Part shown: piece after piece, positions 51,586 to 58,916 of the stretch
Layout: each line of letters starts with the position of its first letter
How positions within the stretch are numbered: position 1 is the stretch's first letter
NCBI RefSeq assembly: GCF_040196175.1
Contig: NZ_JBEFNF010000001.1
Coordinates: 434,001 to 498,000, forward strand
Direction of reading: 5' to 3'
Length of the DNA: 64,000 nt
Source: Halospina sp040196175
Lineage (GTDB): Bacteria > Pseudomonadota > Gammaproteobacteria > Pseudomonadales > Oleiphilaceae
The notes under the pieces: model-generated
Seen by the model: the letters and a program-made list of their open reading frames with translations, nothing else
Databases searched by the model: none
Told to the model about the DNA's origin: nothing
Translations under genes and position numbers: made by a program

Positions 51586-52080
51586 TCAGCCGGATGAATC
51601 CGGATCGGTCAGTCCCTCTTCCCGAGCCAGCAGAAGCTGGGCATAGACGGCGTTCTCCGCTACGGTGGCGTCCAGAGTTTCGCGTTGGATAATGTCCTGG
51701 TAACGGTCATTGAGGCTTTCAAAGCTCTCGTGATGAAGCAGTGCGGTCATGGGTGCAAGCTCGAATCCGGCCTGGATACCCAGCGCCTCACATAGAAAGT
51801 CCAGCAGCTGGTCATCCGGGTCCAGTCCGTCCGAGAAGACGGTGGTCTCGCCCAGATCTTCGTTCATCTCGCGTAACACATCCACTGGCGCTGCGCCCTT
51901 TTCCCGGAAGAACTCGTCGTCCAGGAGGCGCTCGTCCAGGTCGTCCGCCAGCCAGTCGTCCTCTGGGCGTATGATGACGTATTTGATCCGGCCATCACTC
52001 AAGGACCAGGCCACAGCTGTGGGAAACAGCTGGGGGCCGTTGTCGTCGTATTCGAATTTGAGAAACTGAGGAATCCGCAT
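51586..52080 (-). CDS. Uncharacterised protein, probable degenerate DnaQ-like exonuclease fold
   Basis: A 164-residue acidic protein. The order of elements resembles short RNase T/DnaQ-like 3'-5' exonucleases: an N-terminal strand (FLKFEYDDNGPQLFPTAVAW), a second strand (DGRIKYVIIRPEDDWL), a helix and strand with NEDLGETTVFSDGLDPDDQL, and a C-terminal helix. The catalytic DxE of motif I appears as KFE and the final HxxxD is missing, so catalysis is doubtful. This relationship is my inference from pattern only. ATG 52080 (MRIPQFLKF) was preferred to an upstream in-frame ATG at 52116. It is divergent from apeB. Confidence 0.6.
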   Translation of the reverse strand: MRIPQFLKFEYDDNGPQLFPTAVAWSLSDGRIKYVIIRPEDDWLADDLDERLLDDEFFREKGAAPVDVLREMNEDLGETTVFSDGLDPDDQLLDFLCEALGIQAGFELAPMTALLHHESFESLNDRYQDIIQRETLDATVAENAVYAQLLLAREEGLTDPDSSG

Positions 52081-52163
52081 GGGGGTTTTATCCTGCGCTA
52101 TGCTGTTGGGAGCCAATGGTAAACCCGCACACTTTCTGAGGCGAGATGCAAACGGGAGTCCGA

Positions 52164-53462
52164 ATGGAACTGAATACTTTCAATGAGGGGCTGCTCGAGT
52201 TCCTGGGCCAGTCCCCGACACCCTGGCATGCCGTGGGCAATATGACTGCCATGCTCGAGGCAGCTGGATTCCGGCAGCTTGATGAGGGTGAGGCCTGGTC
52301 CCTGCAACCGGGCGAGGGCTATTACGTGGTGCGCAACGGCTCGGCGCTGGTGGCGTTCCAGACCGGGCAGCGATCGCCGGTGGAAGCGGGCTGGCGCATG
52401 ATGGGCGCCCACACGGACAGTCCCTGTCTGCGCATCAAGCCCAATCCCGAGATTCGGCGCAATGGCTGCCTGCAGCTCGGTGTAGAGGTCTACGGCGGGG
52501 CGCTGCTCAATCCCTGGTTTGATCGGGATCTTTCAATGGCAGGGCGAGTGACCTACGAGGATGATCAGGGCCGGAGGCGGGACACGTTGGTGGACTTCCG
52601 TCGGCCGGTGGCGGTTATCCCCTCGCTGGCGATCCATCTGGACCGGGAAGCGAACAGCAACCGCAGCATCAACAACCAGCAGCATTTGCCGCCGGTTACC
52701 CTGTTAACCGCCGAACACCCGGAAACGGATTTCTGTCAGCTTCTGGCGCAGCAGCTGCGGGCCGATCAGCCTGAGATCAGTCTGCGCCGGATTCTGGAAC
52801 ACGAGATATGTCTTTATGATACCCAAGCGCCGGCCCGGCTGGGCATGGCCGGGGAGTTCATCACCTCGGCGCGGCTGGATAATCTTCTGAGCTGCTGGGT
52901 CGGGGTCCAGTCGCTGCTGTCGTCGGATGGCTCACAGCCTGCACTGGCGGTGTTCAATGATCATGAGGAAGTGGGCAGCATGACGGCTGAGGGCGCCCAG
53001 GGCCCTCTTCTGGAGTCCGTTCTGCAGCGCTGGGTGGAAGGTGAAGATCGCCATCGGGCGCTGGCCCACTCCATGATGATGTCCGTGGATAACGCCCATG
53101 CCATTCATCCGAATTATGCGGAGTACTACGACGACGCCCACGGCCCAGTGATGAATGAGGGGCCAGTGATCAAGATCAACCGTAATCAGCGCTACGCCAG
53201 CAGTACGCGGACCAGTGGCCTCTACCGCCATCTGAGCGGGGAGCTCGGCGTTCCCTGTCAGACCTTCGTGGTCCGTTCCGACATGGGCTGTGGCAGCACC
53301 ATCGGGCCTCTGACCGCCGCTGGTATCGGTGTCAGTACGCTTGATGTGGGCGTTCCCCAGCTGGCCATGCACTCCATCCGGGAAATGGCTGGTGAGCGTG
53401 ATGCGCATGCGCTCTACCGCGTGCTGCGTCGTTATTTTGGACTGGACAGTCTCTGGGACTGA
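52164..53462 (+). CDS. apeB: M18 family aspartyl aminopeptidase
   Basis: A zinc aminopeptidase of 432 residues that removes N-terminal acidic residues. The first metal ligands are in MMGAHTDSPCLRIKP, the catalytic glutamate pair in FNDHEEVGSMTAEG, and further ligands in SVDNAHAIHPNY and near the end in GPLTAAGIGVSTLDVG. These are the M18 hallmarks. ATG 52164 has a GGGAG ribosome site seven bases upstream, so it was chosen over the in-frame ATG at 52146. A haloacid dehalogenase gene follows after 11 bases. Confidence 0.95.
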   Translation: MELNTFNEGLLEFLGQSPTPWHAVGNMTAMLEAAGFRQLDEGEAWSLQPGEGYYVVRNGSALVAFQTGQRSPVEAGWRMMGAHTDSPCLRIKPNPEIRRNGCLQLGVEVYGGALLNPWFDRDLSMAGRVTYEDDQGRRRDTLVDFRRPVAVIPSLAIHLDREANSNRSINNQQHLPPVTLLTAEHPETDFCQLLAQQLRADQPEISLRRILEHEICLYDTQAPARLGMAGEFITSARLDNLLSCWVGVQSLLSSDGSQPALAVFNDHEEVGSMTAEGAQGPLLESVLQRWVEGEDRHRALAHSMMMSVDNAHAIHPNYAEYYDDAHGPVMNEGPVIKINRNQRYASSTRTSGLYRHLSGELGVPCQTFVVRSDMGCGSTIGPLTAAGIGVSTLDVGVPQLAMHSIREMAGERDAHALYRVLRRYFGLDSLWD

Positions 53463-53473
53463 GAGAGGCGGCA

Positions 53474-54136
53474 ATGACTTTGACCCTGGCATTCGATGTG
53501 TACGGCACGCTTGTGGATCCGTCGGGCATGGTGTTTTATCTTCGGGAGGACGCCGGGGATTCGGCGGAAGCGTTATGCCGCCACTGGCGGGAAAAGCAGG
53601 TTGAGTACGCCTTTCGGCGGGGCCTGATGCGGTATTACGAGGACTTTGGTACCTGCACTCGTCAGGCTCTGCGGACCGTCTTCCGGCTCCATGGGCTGGC
53701 CCTGCCACCGGATCGGGAAGACGCTCTGATCCAGCTTTACCTGACGCTGCCGGCATTCCCGGATGCGCTGGAAGGGCTCAAAGCCGCCGCCGGTTATCCT
53801 CGCTTCGCGTTCTCAAATGGCACCTATCCAGCCCTGGAGAAACTGCTGGGGCATGATGGGTTGAGTGAGCATCTGGACGGCGTGGTGTCCGTGGATGATA
53901 TCCGTAGCTTCAAGCCGGACCCAGCGGTGTACGCCTATGCACGCCGTGCCACGGGAGCGTTTGATTCGCCGCTGTGCCTGGTCTCCAGCAACAGCTGGGA
54001 TGTGATCGGGGCTCGTGCCGCAGGACTGATGGCGGTCTGGGTGAAACGTGATCCGGGCATGGTGTTTGAGGATTGGGGCATTGAGCCCAATGCGGTCATC
54101 AGTGATCTGACCAAGCTCCCAGGCGTTCTGGGCTGA
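53474..54136 (+). CDS. Type II haloacid dehalogenase family hydrolase
   Basis: A 220-residue HAD protein. Motif I is AFDVYGTLVDP (nucleophilic aspartate at residue 8), motif II is FSNGTYP, motif III lysine is in SVDDIRSFKPDPAVY, and motif IV region is VSSNSWDVIGARAAG. The SSNxWDxxGA pattern is typical of (S)-2-haloacid dehalogenases rather than phosphatases. Hydrolytic removal of halogen from short 2-haloacids is therefore the likely activity. It is probably co-transcribed with apeB. It ends five bases from the 3' end of tRNA-Asn copy 2. Confidence 0.88.
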   Translation: MTLTLAFDVYGTLVDPSGMVFYLREDAGDSAEALCRHWREKQVEYAFRRGLMRYYEDFGTCTRQALRTVFRLHGLALPPDREDALIQLYLTLPAFPDALEGLKAAAGYPRFAFSNGTYPALEKLLGHDGLSEHLDGVVSVDDIRSFKPDPAVYAYARRATGAFDSPLCLVSSNSWDVIGARAAGLMAVWVKRDPGMVFEDWGIEPNAVISDLTKLPGVLG

Positions 54137-54140
54137 AGAT

Positions 54141-54216
54141 TGGCTCCCCGAGCTGGGCTCGAACCAGCGACAACCTGATTAACAGTCAGGTGCTCTACCA
54201 ACTGAGCTATCGGGGA
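54141..54216 (-). tRNA. tRNA-Asn (GUU), copy 2
   Basis: Identical over all 76 bases to the copy at 42529-42604 and in the same orientation, with encoded CCA. It begins 20 bases after the lifO stop on the same strand, so its promoter must be inside lifO or it is read with the lipase operon. No terminator is visible after it. Confidence 0.98.
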
Positions 54217-54236
54217 ACGTCGAAAGAGGGAGAATA

Positions 54237-55274
54237 TTACCCATCCTGCCTGGAGGCGTCAATCCGGGTTAGCGCTTTGGCACGGCGGCGTTCCGCATCG
54301 GAATCGAACAGTTCCGTGCGCAGCTTCTCGATTGCCTGCTGTCGGTCGGCGTTGGTCAGATTGTTATTGTTCAGGAGGCGCTTTTTACGTTGCTGGTAGC
54401 GTTTCAGCTGGCGCTCCCACTGCCCGCGCCTATCATCCAGCTTCGCCAGTTGATTGGCTGCCTTGGCCCCGAGCTCGCGCGTGCGCAGAGCATGGATTGT
54501 GGCATCGCTGGCGCCGTCTTCGCGCATCCGGCGTGTTTGTTGCCGCAGATTGGTGTAGGTACGTGACCGGTCCCGCACACGTTGCACGTGTTCCGGAAGT
54601 TGGTTCTCAAGTTTCTTTAAGCGATTGCGTTTTTCAGCGGTACTGAGGTCCGGGTTGGACTGGATCCGCTGGCGGGCCAGCTGGTTCTCGAGCCTCTGCT
54701 GTTCGCGCCCGAAAAAACCTTTGGCCATGGCCTCCCCGAGATGACTACGGCGCAGCTGCTTCAGCTCTTTAAGCAGACTTCTCATCCGCTCCGGACTTGA
54801 TCCGCCGCGCCGCGCTTGCAGATTGGCCGCAGCGTTGCGGTAACCCAGATAGCGATCAAGCGCTTCCATGACGTCCTTACGGATTGCTTCTGGGATGTCC
54901 TTGTCCATCATGGACTGGCGCATGCGTTTCCGCATCAGGGCTTCATCCTCGGCTGACTGGGTAAGACCGATGAAAAAGTCCATGAAACGACGCAGGTCCC
55001 GATCAAAAACCAGGTTCCCATTGATGTCCACGCGGATAGCGCCGTCAATGGCGATCCCTTCGACGGTGTCTCCCAGGGGCAGCTCCGTGCTTTCGGGTTG
55101 GATCGGTTCGCGGTTTGCGTCAGCAGCCGGCGCTGATCCGGTGGCTTTGACAGTGGTCACTGAGCCTTCCGGACGCGGTGTTTCCGGGCTTTCCGGCTGC
55201 AGCAGGAGAAGGCTGAATCCGAAAGTGGCAGTGCCGGCGATTAGACCGGCCCAGAGCCCATGCTTAATGCCCAT
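54237..55274 (-). CDS. lifO: Lipase-specific foldase (lipase chaperone)
   Basis: Membrane-anchored steric chaperone needed to fold the secreted lipase in the periplasm. The N-terminal anchor helix (HGLWAGLIAGTATFGFSLLLL) is followed by a proline-rich linker, then the Lif domain. The family signature R-x-x-F-D/F region appears as DRDLRRFMDFFIGLTQSAEDE (residues 90-110). A long chain of charged helices follows to the end. At 345 residues it is a usual Lif. It starts 61 bases after the lipase stop, the standard lipA-lif order. Confidence 0.93.
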   Translation of the reverse strand: MGIKHGLWAGLIAGTATFGFSLLLLQPESPETPRPEGSVTTVKATGSAPAADANREPIQPESTELPLGDTVEGIAIDGAIRVDINGNLVFDRDLRRFMDFFIGLTQSAEDEALMRKRMRQSMMDKDIPEAIRKDVMEALDRYLGYRNAAANLQARRGGSSPERMRSLLKELKQLRRSHLGEAMAKGFFGREQQRLENQLARQRIQSNPDLSTAEKRNRLKKLENQLPEHVQRVRDRSRTYTNLRQQTRRMREDGASDATIHALRTRELGAKAANQLAKLDDRRGQWERQLKRYQQRKKRLLNNNNLTNADRQQAIEKLRTELFDSDAERRRAKALTRIDASRQDG

Positions 55275-55335
55275 ATCAGAGTACCCCGCTGATCCCGGCC
55301 CGTGGCGGGCCGGGATGTGCTCTGGAAGGCTGGGA

Positions 55336-56283
55336 TCAGAGCCCGGCCTGCTGCAGTCGGTTGGCCTGCTGGCGGTAAAGCTCGACCGGATCCGCCGCGT
55401 TGCGCGAGGTCAGGCCGAACAGGTGGTTCACTGTGTCCAGGTGGTTGAGCTTATACCCGGTGCTGATGACCTGGCCCAGCTTCATGCTGCAGGCCGGAAC
55501 AAGGCCGTCATTGGCCTCGTCGATCAGGGTCCCGGTAGCGGCCAGGAGCGAATCGCTGATGTCGACCAGATTGGTTTTGACGTCGCTGCCACCCCAGGAG
55601 TAATACCGGACCCCGTTCACTTCCCGGGCACCGTCATTGCCACAGTATTCGGATGGAACCCCGGCAGGGAAATCCTGATTAAAGGCCACACTGCCGTCAG
55701 TGCTCAGCGATTCAATGGCCGCCCCGGTATCCTGCGGCAGATTGGCGCCCGAGACGCCATCCACGATGCTGAACACAATGTCGCCCAGCCCGTCGAGCTC
55801 ACCACTGGCCGCGGCGTCGGCCACAGGGGTTCCCCAGTTGACGCCGCTTACGCTGGTGGCTGAAGCCACCAGATCCGGCGCCACGCCGGCTACGTAGCGT
55901 ACCGTTGGTCCACCATGGCTGTGGCCGATCAGGTTCACTTTGTCGGCGTCTGTAGTGGCAACGATTTCCTGAACCTGAGCCAGCAGCTGCTCGCCACGTA
56001 CTGCAGTGGCATTCGCTGCCGAGACCTGGGGAACGTAGACGTCCGCACCATCCTCGGCCAGTGCGCCGGGAACACCATTGAAATAGTCAACGATCCCGAA
56101 GAGGTCGTCGAAGCCGGAGAGTCCGTGCACAAGAACGATCGGGTGCTCGGTTTCGGTGTAGCCGCGGTCGTCGCCCCAGCTGAAGACGCTGTCGAACAGG
56201 CCCGCAGTTGCGGTGCTGGCTGCAAAGGTCGCGGCTAATGCTGTGCTGGTAATAAGGGCTGTGCGCTGTTTGCGGAAAGTCAT
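55336..56283 (-). CDS. Secreted triacylglycerol lipase, family I.1/I.2
   Basis: A 315-residue lipase with an N-terminal signal peptide (ALITSTALAATFAASTATA). The oxyanion segment is PIVLVHGLSGFDD, the nucleophile elbow NLIGHSHGGPTVRY, and the calcium/histidine region near the end reads DEANDGLVPACSMKLG then GYKLNHLDTVNH. These are the hallmarks of Pseudomonas/Burkholderia-type lipases that need Lif and are exported by type II secretion. The two cysteines (CGND and PACS) could form the single disulphide of the family. The Lif gene follows directly. Type II secretion genes are not in the window. Confidence 0.95.
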   Translation of the reverse strand: MTFRKQRTALITSTALAATFAASTATAGLFDSVFSWGDDRGYTETEHPIVLVHGLSGFDDLFGIVDYFNGVPGALAEDGADVYVPQVSAANATAVRGEQLLAQVQEIVATTDADKVNLIGHSHGGPTVRYVAGVAPDLVASATSVSGVNWGTPVADAAASGELDGLGDIVFSIVDGVSGANLPQDTGAAIESLSTDGSVAFNQDFPAGVPSEYCGNDGAREVNGVRYYSWGGSDVKTNLVDISDSLLAATGTLIDEANDGLVPACSMKLGQVISTGYKLNHLDTVNHLFGLTSRNAADPVELYRQQANRLQQAGL

Positions 56284-56530
56284 ATCGGTTTCCTTGTGCT
56301 TGTTGTTGTTGGTCGAATAACCGTTCTATGTGGCAGGTTAGTGTTATCAACTAACTGCGCAGATTCTATACAAGCACAGGCAACAGCTGCGGTCATTGTT
56401 ACGAGCGCAACCATGTTGACTCGAGAGGGGGTAAAAGGGGATTTTTTTGTAATAGAGTGATGTGCTTCACAGCCGATGAGCGTTTAAAAGCACTTCCTGT
56501 AATGCGGGGCCAGCCGATACACTCTTGGCC
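56284..56530. other. Divergent intergenic region between the lipase and YheT-like genes
   Basis: No gene is seen in these 247 bases, which must contain the lipase promoter on the minus strand and that of the hydrolase on the plus strand. AT-rich tracts occur near 56330-56370 and 56440-56460. No operator is clear. Confidence 0.5.
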
Positions 56531-57508
56531 ATGACGCATAAAAACGGTAGTACTGATCAGTTTCAGCCTCCGATCTGGCTTCGTAACCCCCATCTGCAAA
56601 CAGTCTGGCCCACGCTTTTCCGCCGGATTGACCTGGCACCGGATGCCACGGAACGGCTGCAAACCCCGGATGATGACTTTCTGGATCTGGATTGGTATCA
56701 GCGCGGTAATAGCCGCCTTCTAGTGCTCAGTCATGGTTTGGAGGGGTACAGTCGTCGCCCCTATATGTTGGGGATGGTGCGCGCGGCGTTGGCCAATGGC
56801 TGGGATGTGCTGGCGTGGAATTTCCGGTCCTGCAGCGGCGAGATGAACCGCCAGCCGTGCTTCTATCACAGTGGTTCCAGCGACGATCTGTCGCTGGTGG
56901 TGGAGCGTGCACTGGCCTGGTCACTGGCGTATGAAAGCGTAGCCCTGGGCGGGTTCAGCATGGGGGGCAACGTCACCCTGGTTTATCTGGGCCAGCAGCA
57001 GGCGTTGCTGGATCCACGCATCCGCGGGGCTGTGGTTTTCTCTGTCCCTTGTGATCTGGCCGGCAGTGCGCGTGAACTGGCGAGACCCGCCAACCGTTTC
57101 TACATGAGCCGTTTCATGGATGAGTTGCGGGCCAAGGTCCGGGCCAAACAGGCGCTCTACCCGGATCTTATCCCGCTGGAGGGGGTGGATCAGATGAAAA
57201 CCTTTGCGGAGTACGATGACCGCTACACCGCACCCCTGCACGGGTTCCGCGATGCTGAGGATTACTGGTATCGCTGCTCAAGTACTCGCTTTATGGGTGG
57301 AATACGGGTACCGGCGCTGATTGTGAATGCCGCGGACGATCCCTTTCTGGGCGCGGGCAGCTATCCATATGCGGAGGTGATGGACAACCGCCAGCTCAAG
57401 CTGGAGGTGCCGCCCCATGGCGGGCACGTCGGGTTTGTAGGGGATGAGCGTAACGGCCAGTACTGGTCCGAGTGGCGCGCCATGCGGTTCCTGGAATCGC
57501 TGGACTAG
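56531..57508 (+). CDS. Alpha/beta hydrolase, YheT family
   Basis: A 325-residue cytosolic hydrolase. It begins with the family block PPIWLRNPHLQTVWPTLFRR. LLVLSHGLEGYSRRPYM gives the oxyanion region, the nucleophile elbow is LGGFSMGGNVTLVYLG, and PALIVNAADDPFLG holds the acid, with the histidine in PPHGGHVGFVG. YheT proteins are putative esterases with no settled substrate in bacteria. The ATG at 56531 is preferred to the TTG two codons earlier. It overlaps the convergent tesA by four bases. Confidence 0.9.
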   Translation: MTHKNGSTDQFQPPIWLRNPHLQTVWPTLFRRIDLAPDATERLQTPDDDFLDLDWYQRGNSRLLVLSHGLEGYSRRPYMLGMVRAALANGWDVLAWNFRSCSGEMNRQPCFYHSGSSDDLSLVVERALAWSLAYESVALGGFSMGGNVTLVYLGQQQALLDPRIRGAVVFSVPCDLAGSARELARPANRFYMSRFMDELRAKVRAKQALYPDLIPLEGVDQMKTFAEYDDRYTAPLHGFRDAEDYWYRCSSTRFMGGIRVPALIVNAADDPFLGAGSYPYAEVMDNRQLKLEVPPHGGHVGFVGDERNGQYWSEWRAMRFLESLD

Positions 57509-58194
57509 TCGGCTTTTTCCAGCAGGGGGTGCAGCGCATCCCAGACGCGGTTACGGATCAGCGGTTGTGCCTCTGCCGTGGGGTGAATGCCATCCTCCTG
57601 CATCATGCCCTGGCGATTGTGGATGTTTTCAAGCAGAAAGGGTATGAAAGTGAGGTTTTTCTCTTTTGCCAACCTCCGGTATTGGCTGCGGAAAGCATCG
57701 GTGTAGGCGCGCCCGTAGTTGGGCGGAATCTCAATGCCCACCAGAAGCACCCGCGCGCCTTCACTGCGGATGCGTTCAACCATGCGGGCCAGGTTGGATC
57801 GGATGGCGGACGGATCCTTGCCGCGGAGCCCGTCGTTACCCCCGAGTTCCAGGACGACCAGATCCGGAGACTGGGTTTCAAGCATCCGCTCGATCCGACG
57901 CAAGCCGCCGTCGGTGGTTTCACCGCTGATGCTTGCGTTGACCACTTGCCATGTGGGCGCCTGCTTGGCGATGCGCTCCTGCAAAAGGCTGACCCAGCCG
58001 TTTTCCTCTTCAATGCCGTAGGCCGCGCTCAGGCTGTCGCCGTAGATCACGAGGGTATTCCCCTGCGCCAGCATGGGCAGTGCGAGTAGAAAGGCGGCTA
58101 TGAGCGCACGCGCGAATGAACCCGAGAAGCTGTGGAGCGTATTGTTTTTGTGTGTACCACGCAGAGCGTGGCGATTACTATCTACTGTTGTCAT
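57505..58194 (-). CDS. tesA: Arylesterase / lysophospholipase / thioesterase TesA
   Basis: A periplasmic SGNH (GDSL) hydrolase of about 229 residues. A hydrophobic signal (ARALIAAFLLALPMLAQG) precedes block I NTLVIYGDSLSAAYGI with the catalytic serine. Block III VVLELGGNDGLRG and block V DGIHPTAEAQ with the Asp-His pair are intact. TesA enzymes cleave thioesters, lysophospholipids and aryl esters. I prefer ATG 58194, but no start has a good ribosome site and the signal region is longer than usual, so the true start could be internal. It is divergent from ybbA, the normal arrangement. Confidence 0.93.
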   Translation of the reverse strand: MTTVDSNRHALRGTHKNNTLHSFSGSFARALIAAFLLALPMLAQGNTLVIYGDSLSAAYGIEEENGWVSLLQERIAKQAPTWQVVNASISGETTDGGLRRIERMLETQSPDLVVLELGGNDGLRGKDPSAIRSNLARMVERIRSEGARVLLVGIEIPPNYGRAYTDAFRSQYRRLAKEKNLTFIPFLLENIHNRQGMMQEDGIHPTAEAQPLIRNRVWDALHPLLEKAD

Positions 58195-58214
58195 AAAGCA
58201 AGTGGAGACCATGG

Positions 58215-58916
58215 GTGAGCAACGCGACTGATGCAATCATAAGGGCCCAGAACCTGAGTCACCAGGTCGGCGTGGGTGAAGAGATGCTCACCCTGCTGAG
58301 TGATATTGATTTCAGTGTGGCTACTGGCGAATCAGTAGCGATCCTGGGTCGCTCGGGCTCGGGAAAGACAACGCTGCTGGGGCTGCTGGCCGGACTTGAT
58401 CTGCCCACCGGCGGTACCGTGGACTTGGCCGGCGAGCGCATCAGTGCCATGGATGAGGACAGCCGGGCACGTCACCGTGCCAACCGCGTGGGCTTCGTGT
58501 TCCAGTCCTTCCAGTTGCTGCCCACCCTGAGTGCGCTGGAGAACGTGCTGCTGCCGCTGGAGCTGGGGGACGTCAGGGATGCCTCCGGCCGGGCAAAGGA
58601 ACTGCTCGAACGGGTCGGGCTGGGTGAGCGTCTGGGGCATACGCCCCGGCAGCTGTCCGGTGGGGAACAGCAGCGGGTGGCCATCGCCCGGGCCTTTGCT
58701 GCCAATCCAGCCGTCCTCTTCGCTGATGAGCCTACAGGCAACCTGGACACCACCACGGGGGAGCAGATCGCGGATCTGCTCATGGTGCTCAACGCAGAGC
58801 AGGGCACCACCCTGGTACTGGTAACCCATGACGAGGAGCTGGCCGGACGCTGCAACCGGCGCATCCGTATGGATGCCGGCCAGCTGCTTGAGCAAGACAC
58901 GGAGTCCGCTCCATGA
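58215..58916 (+). CDS. ybbA: ABC transporter ATP-binding protein YbbA
   Basis: A 233-residue MacB/LolD-type ATPase. Walker A is LGRSGSGKTTLLG, the Q-loop is in VFQSFQLLP, the signature is QLSGGEQQRVAIARA, Walker B is VLFADEPTGNLD, and the switch histidine is in LVLVTHDEEL. It starts with GTG 58215 after a GGAG site. It overlaps the permease gene ybbP by four bases. The tesA-ybbA-ybbP order is conserved. The system belongs to the mechanotransmission group that moves periplasmic or lipid-bound substrates without classical import; the substrate is not established. Confidence 0.95.
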   Translation: MSNATDAIIRAQNLSHQVGVGEEMLTLLSDIDFSVATGESVAILGRSGSGKTTLLGLLAGLDLPTGGTVDLAGERISAMDEDSRARHRANRVGFVFQSFQLLPTLSALENVLLPLELGDVRDASGRAKELLERVGLGERLGHTPRQLSGGEQQRVAIARAFAANPAVLFADEPTGNLDTTTGEQIADLLMVLNAEQGTTLVLVTHDEELAGRCNRRIRMDAGQLLEQDTESAP

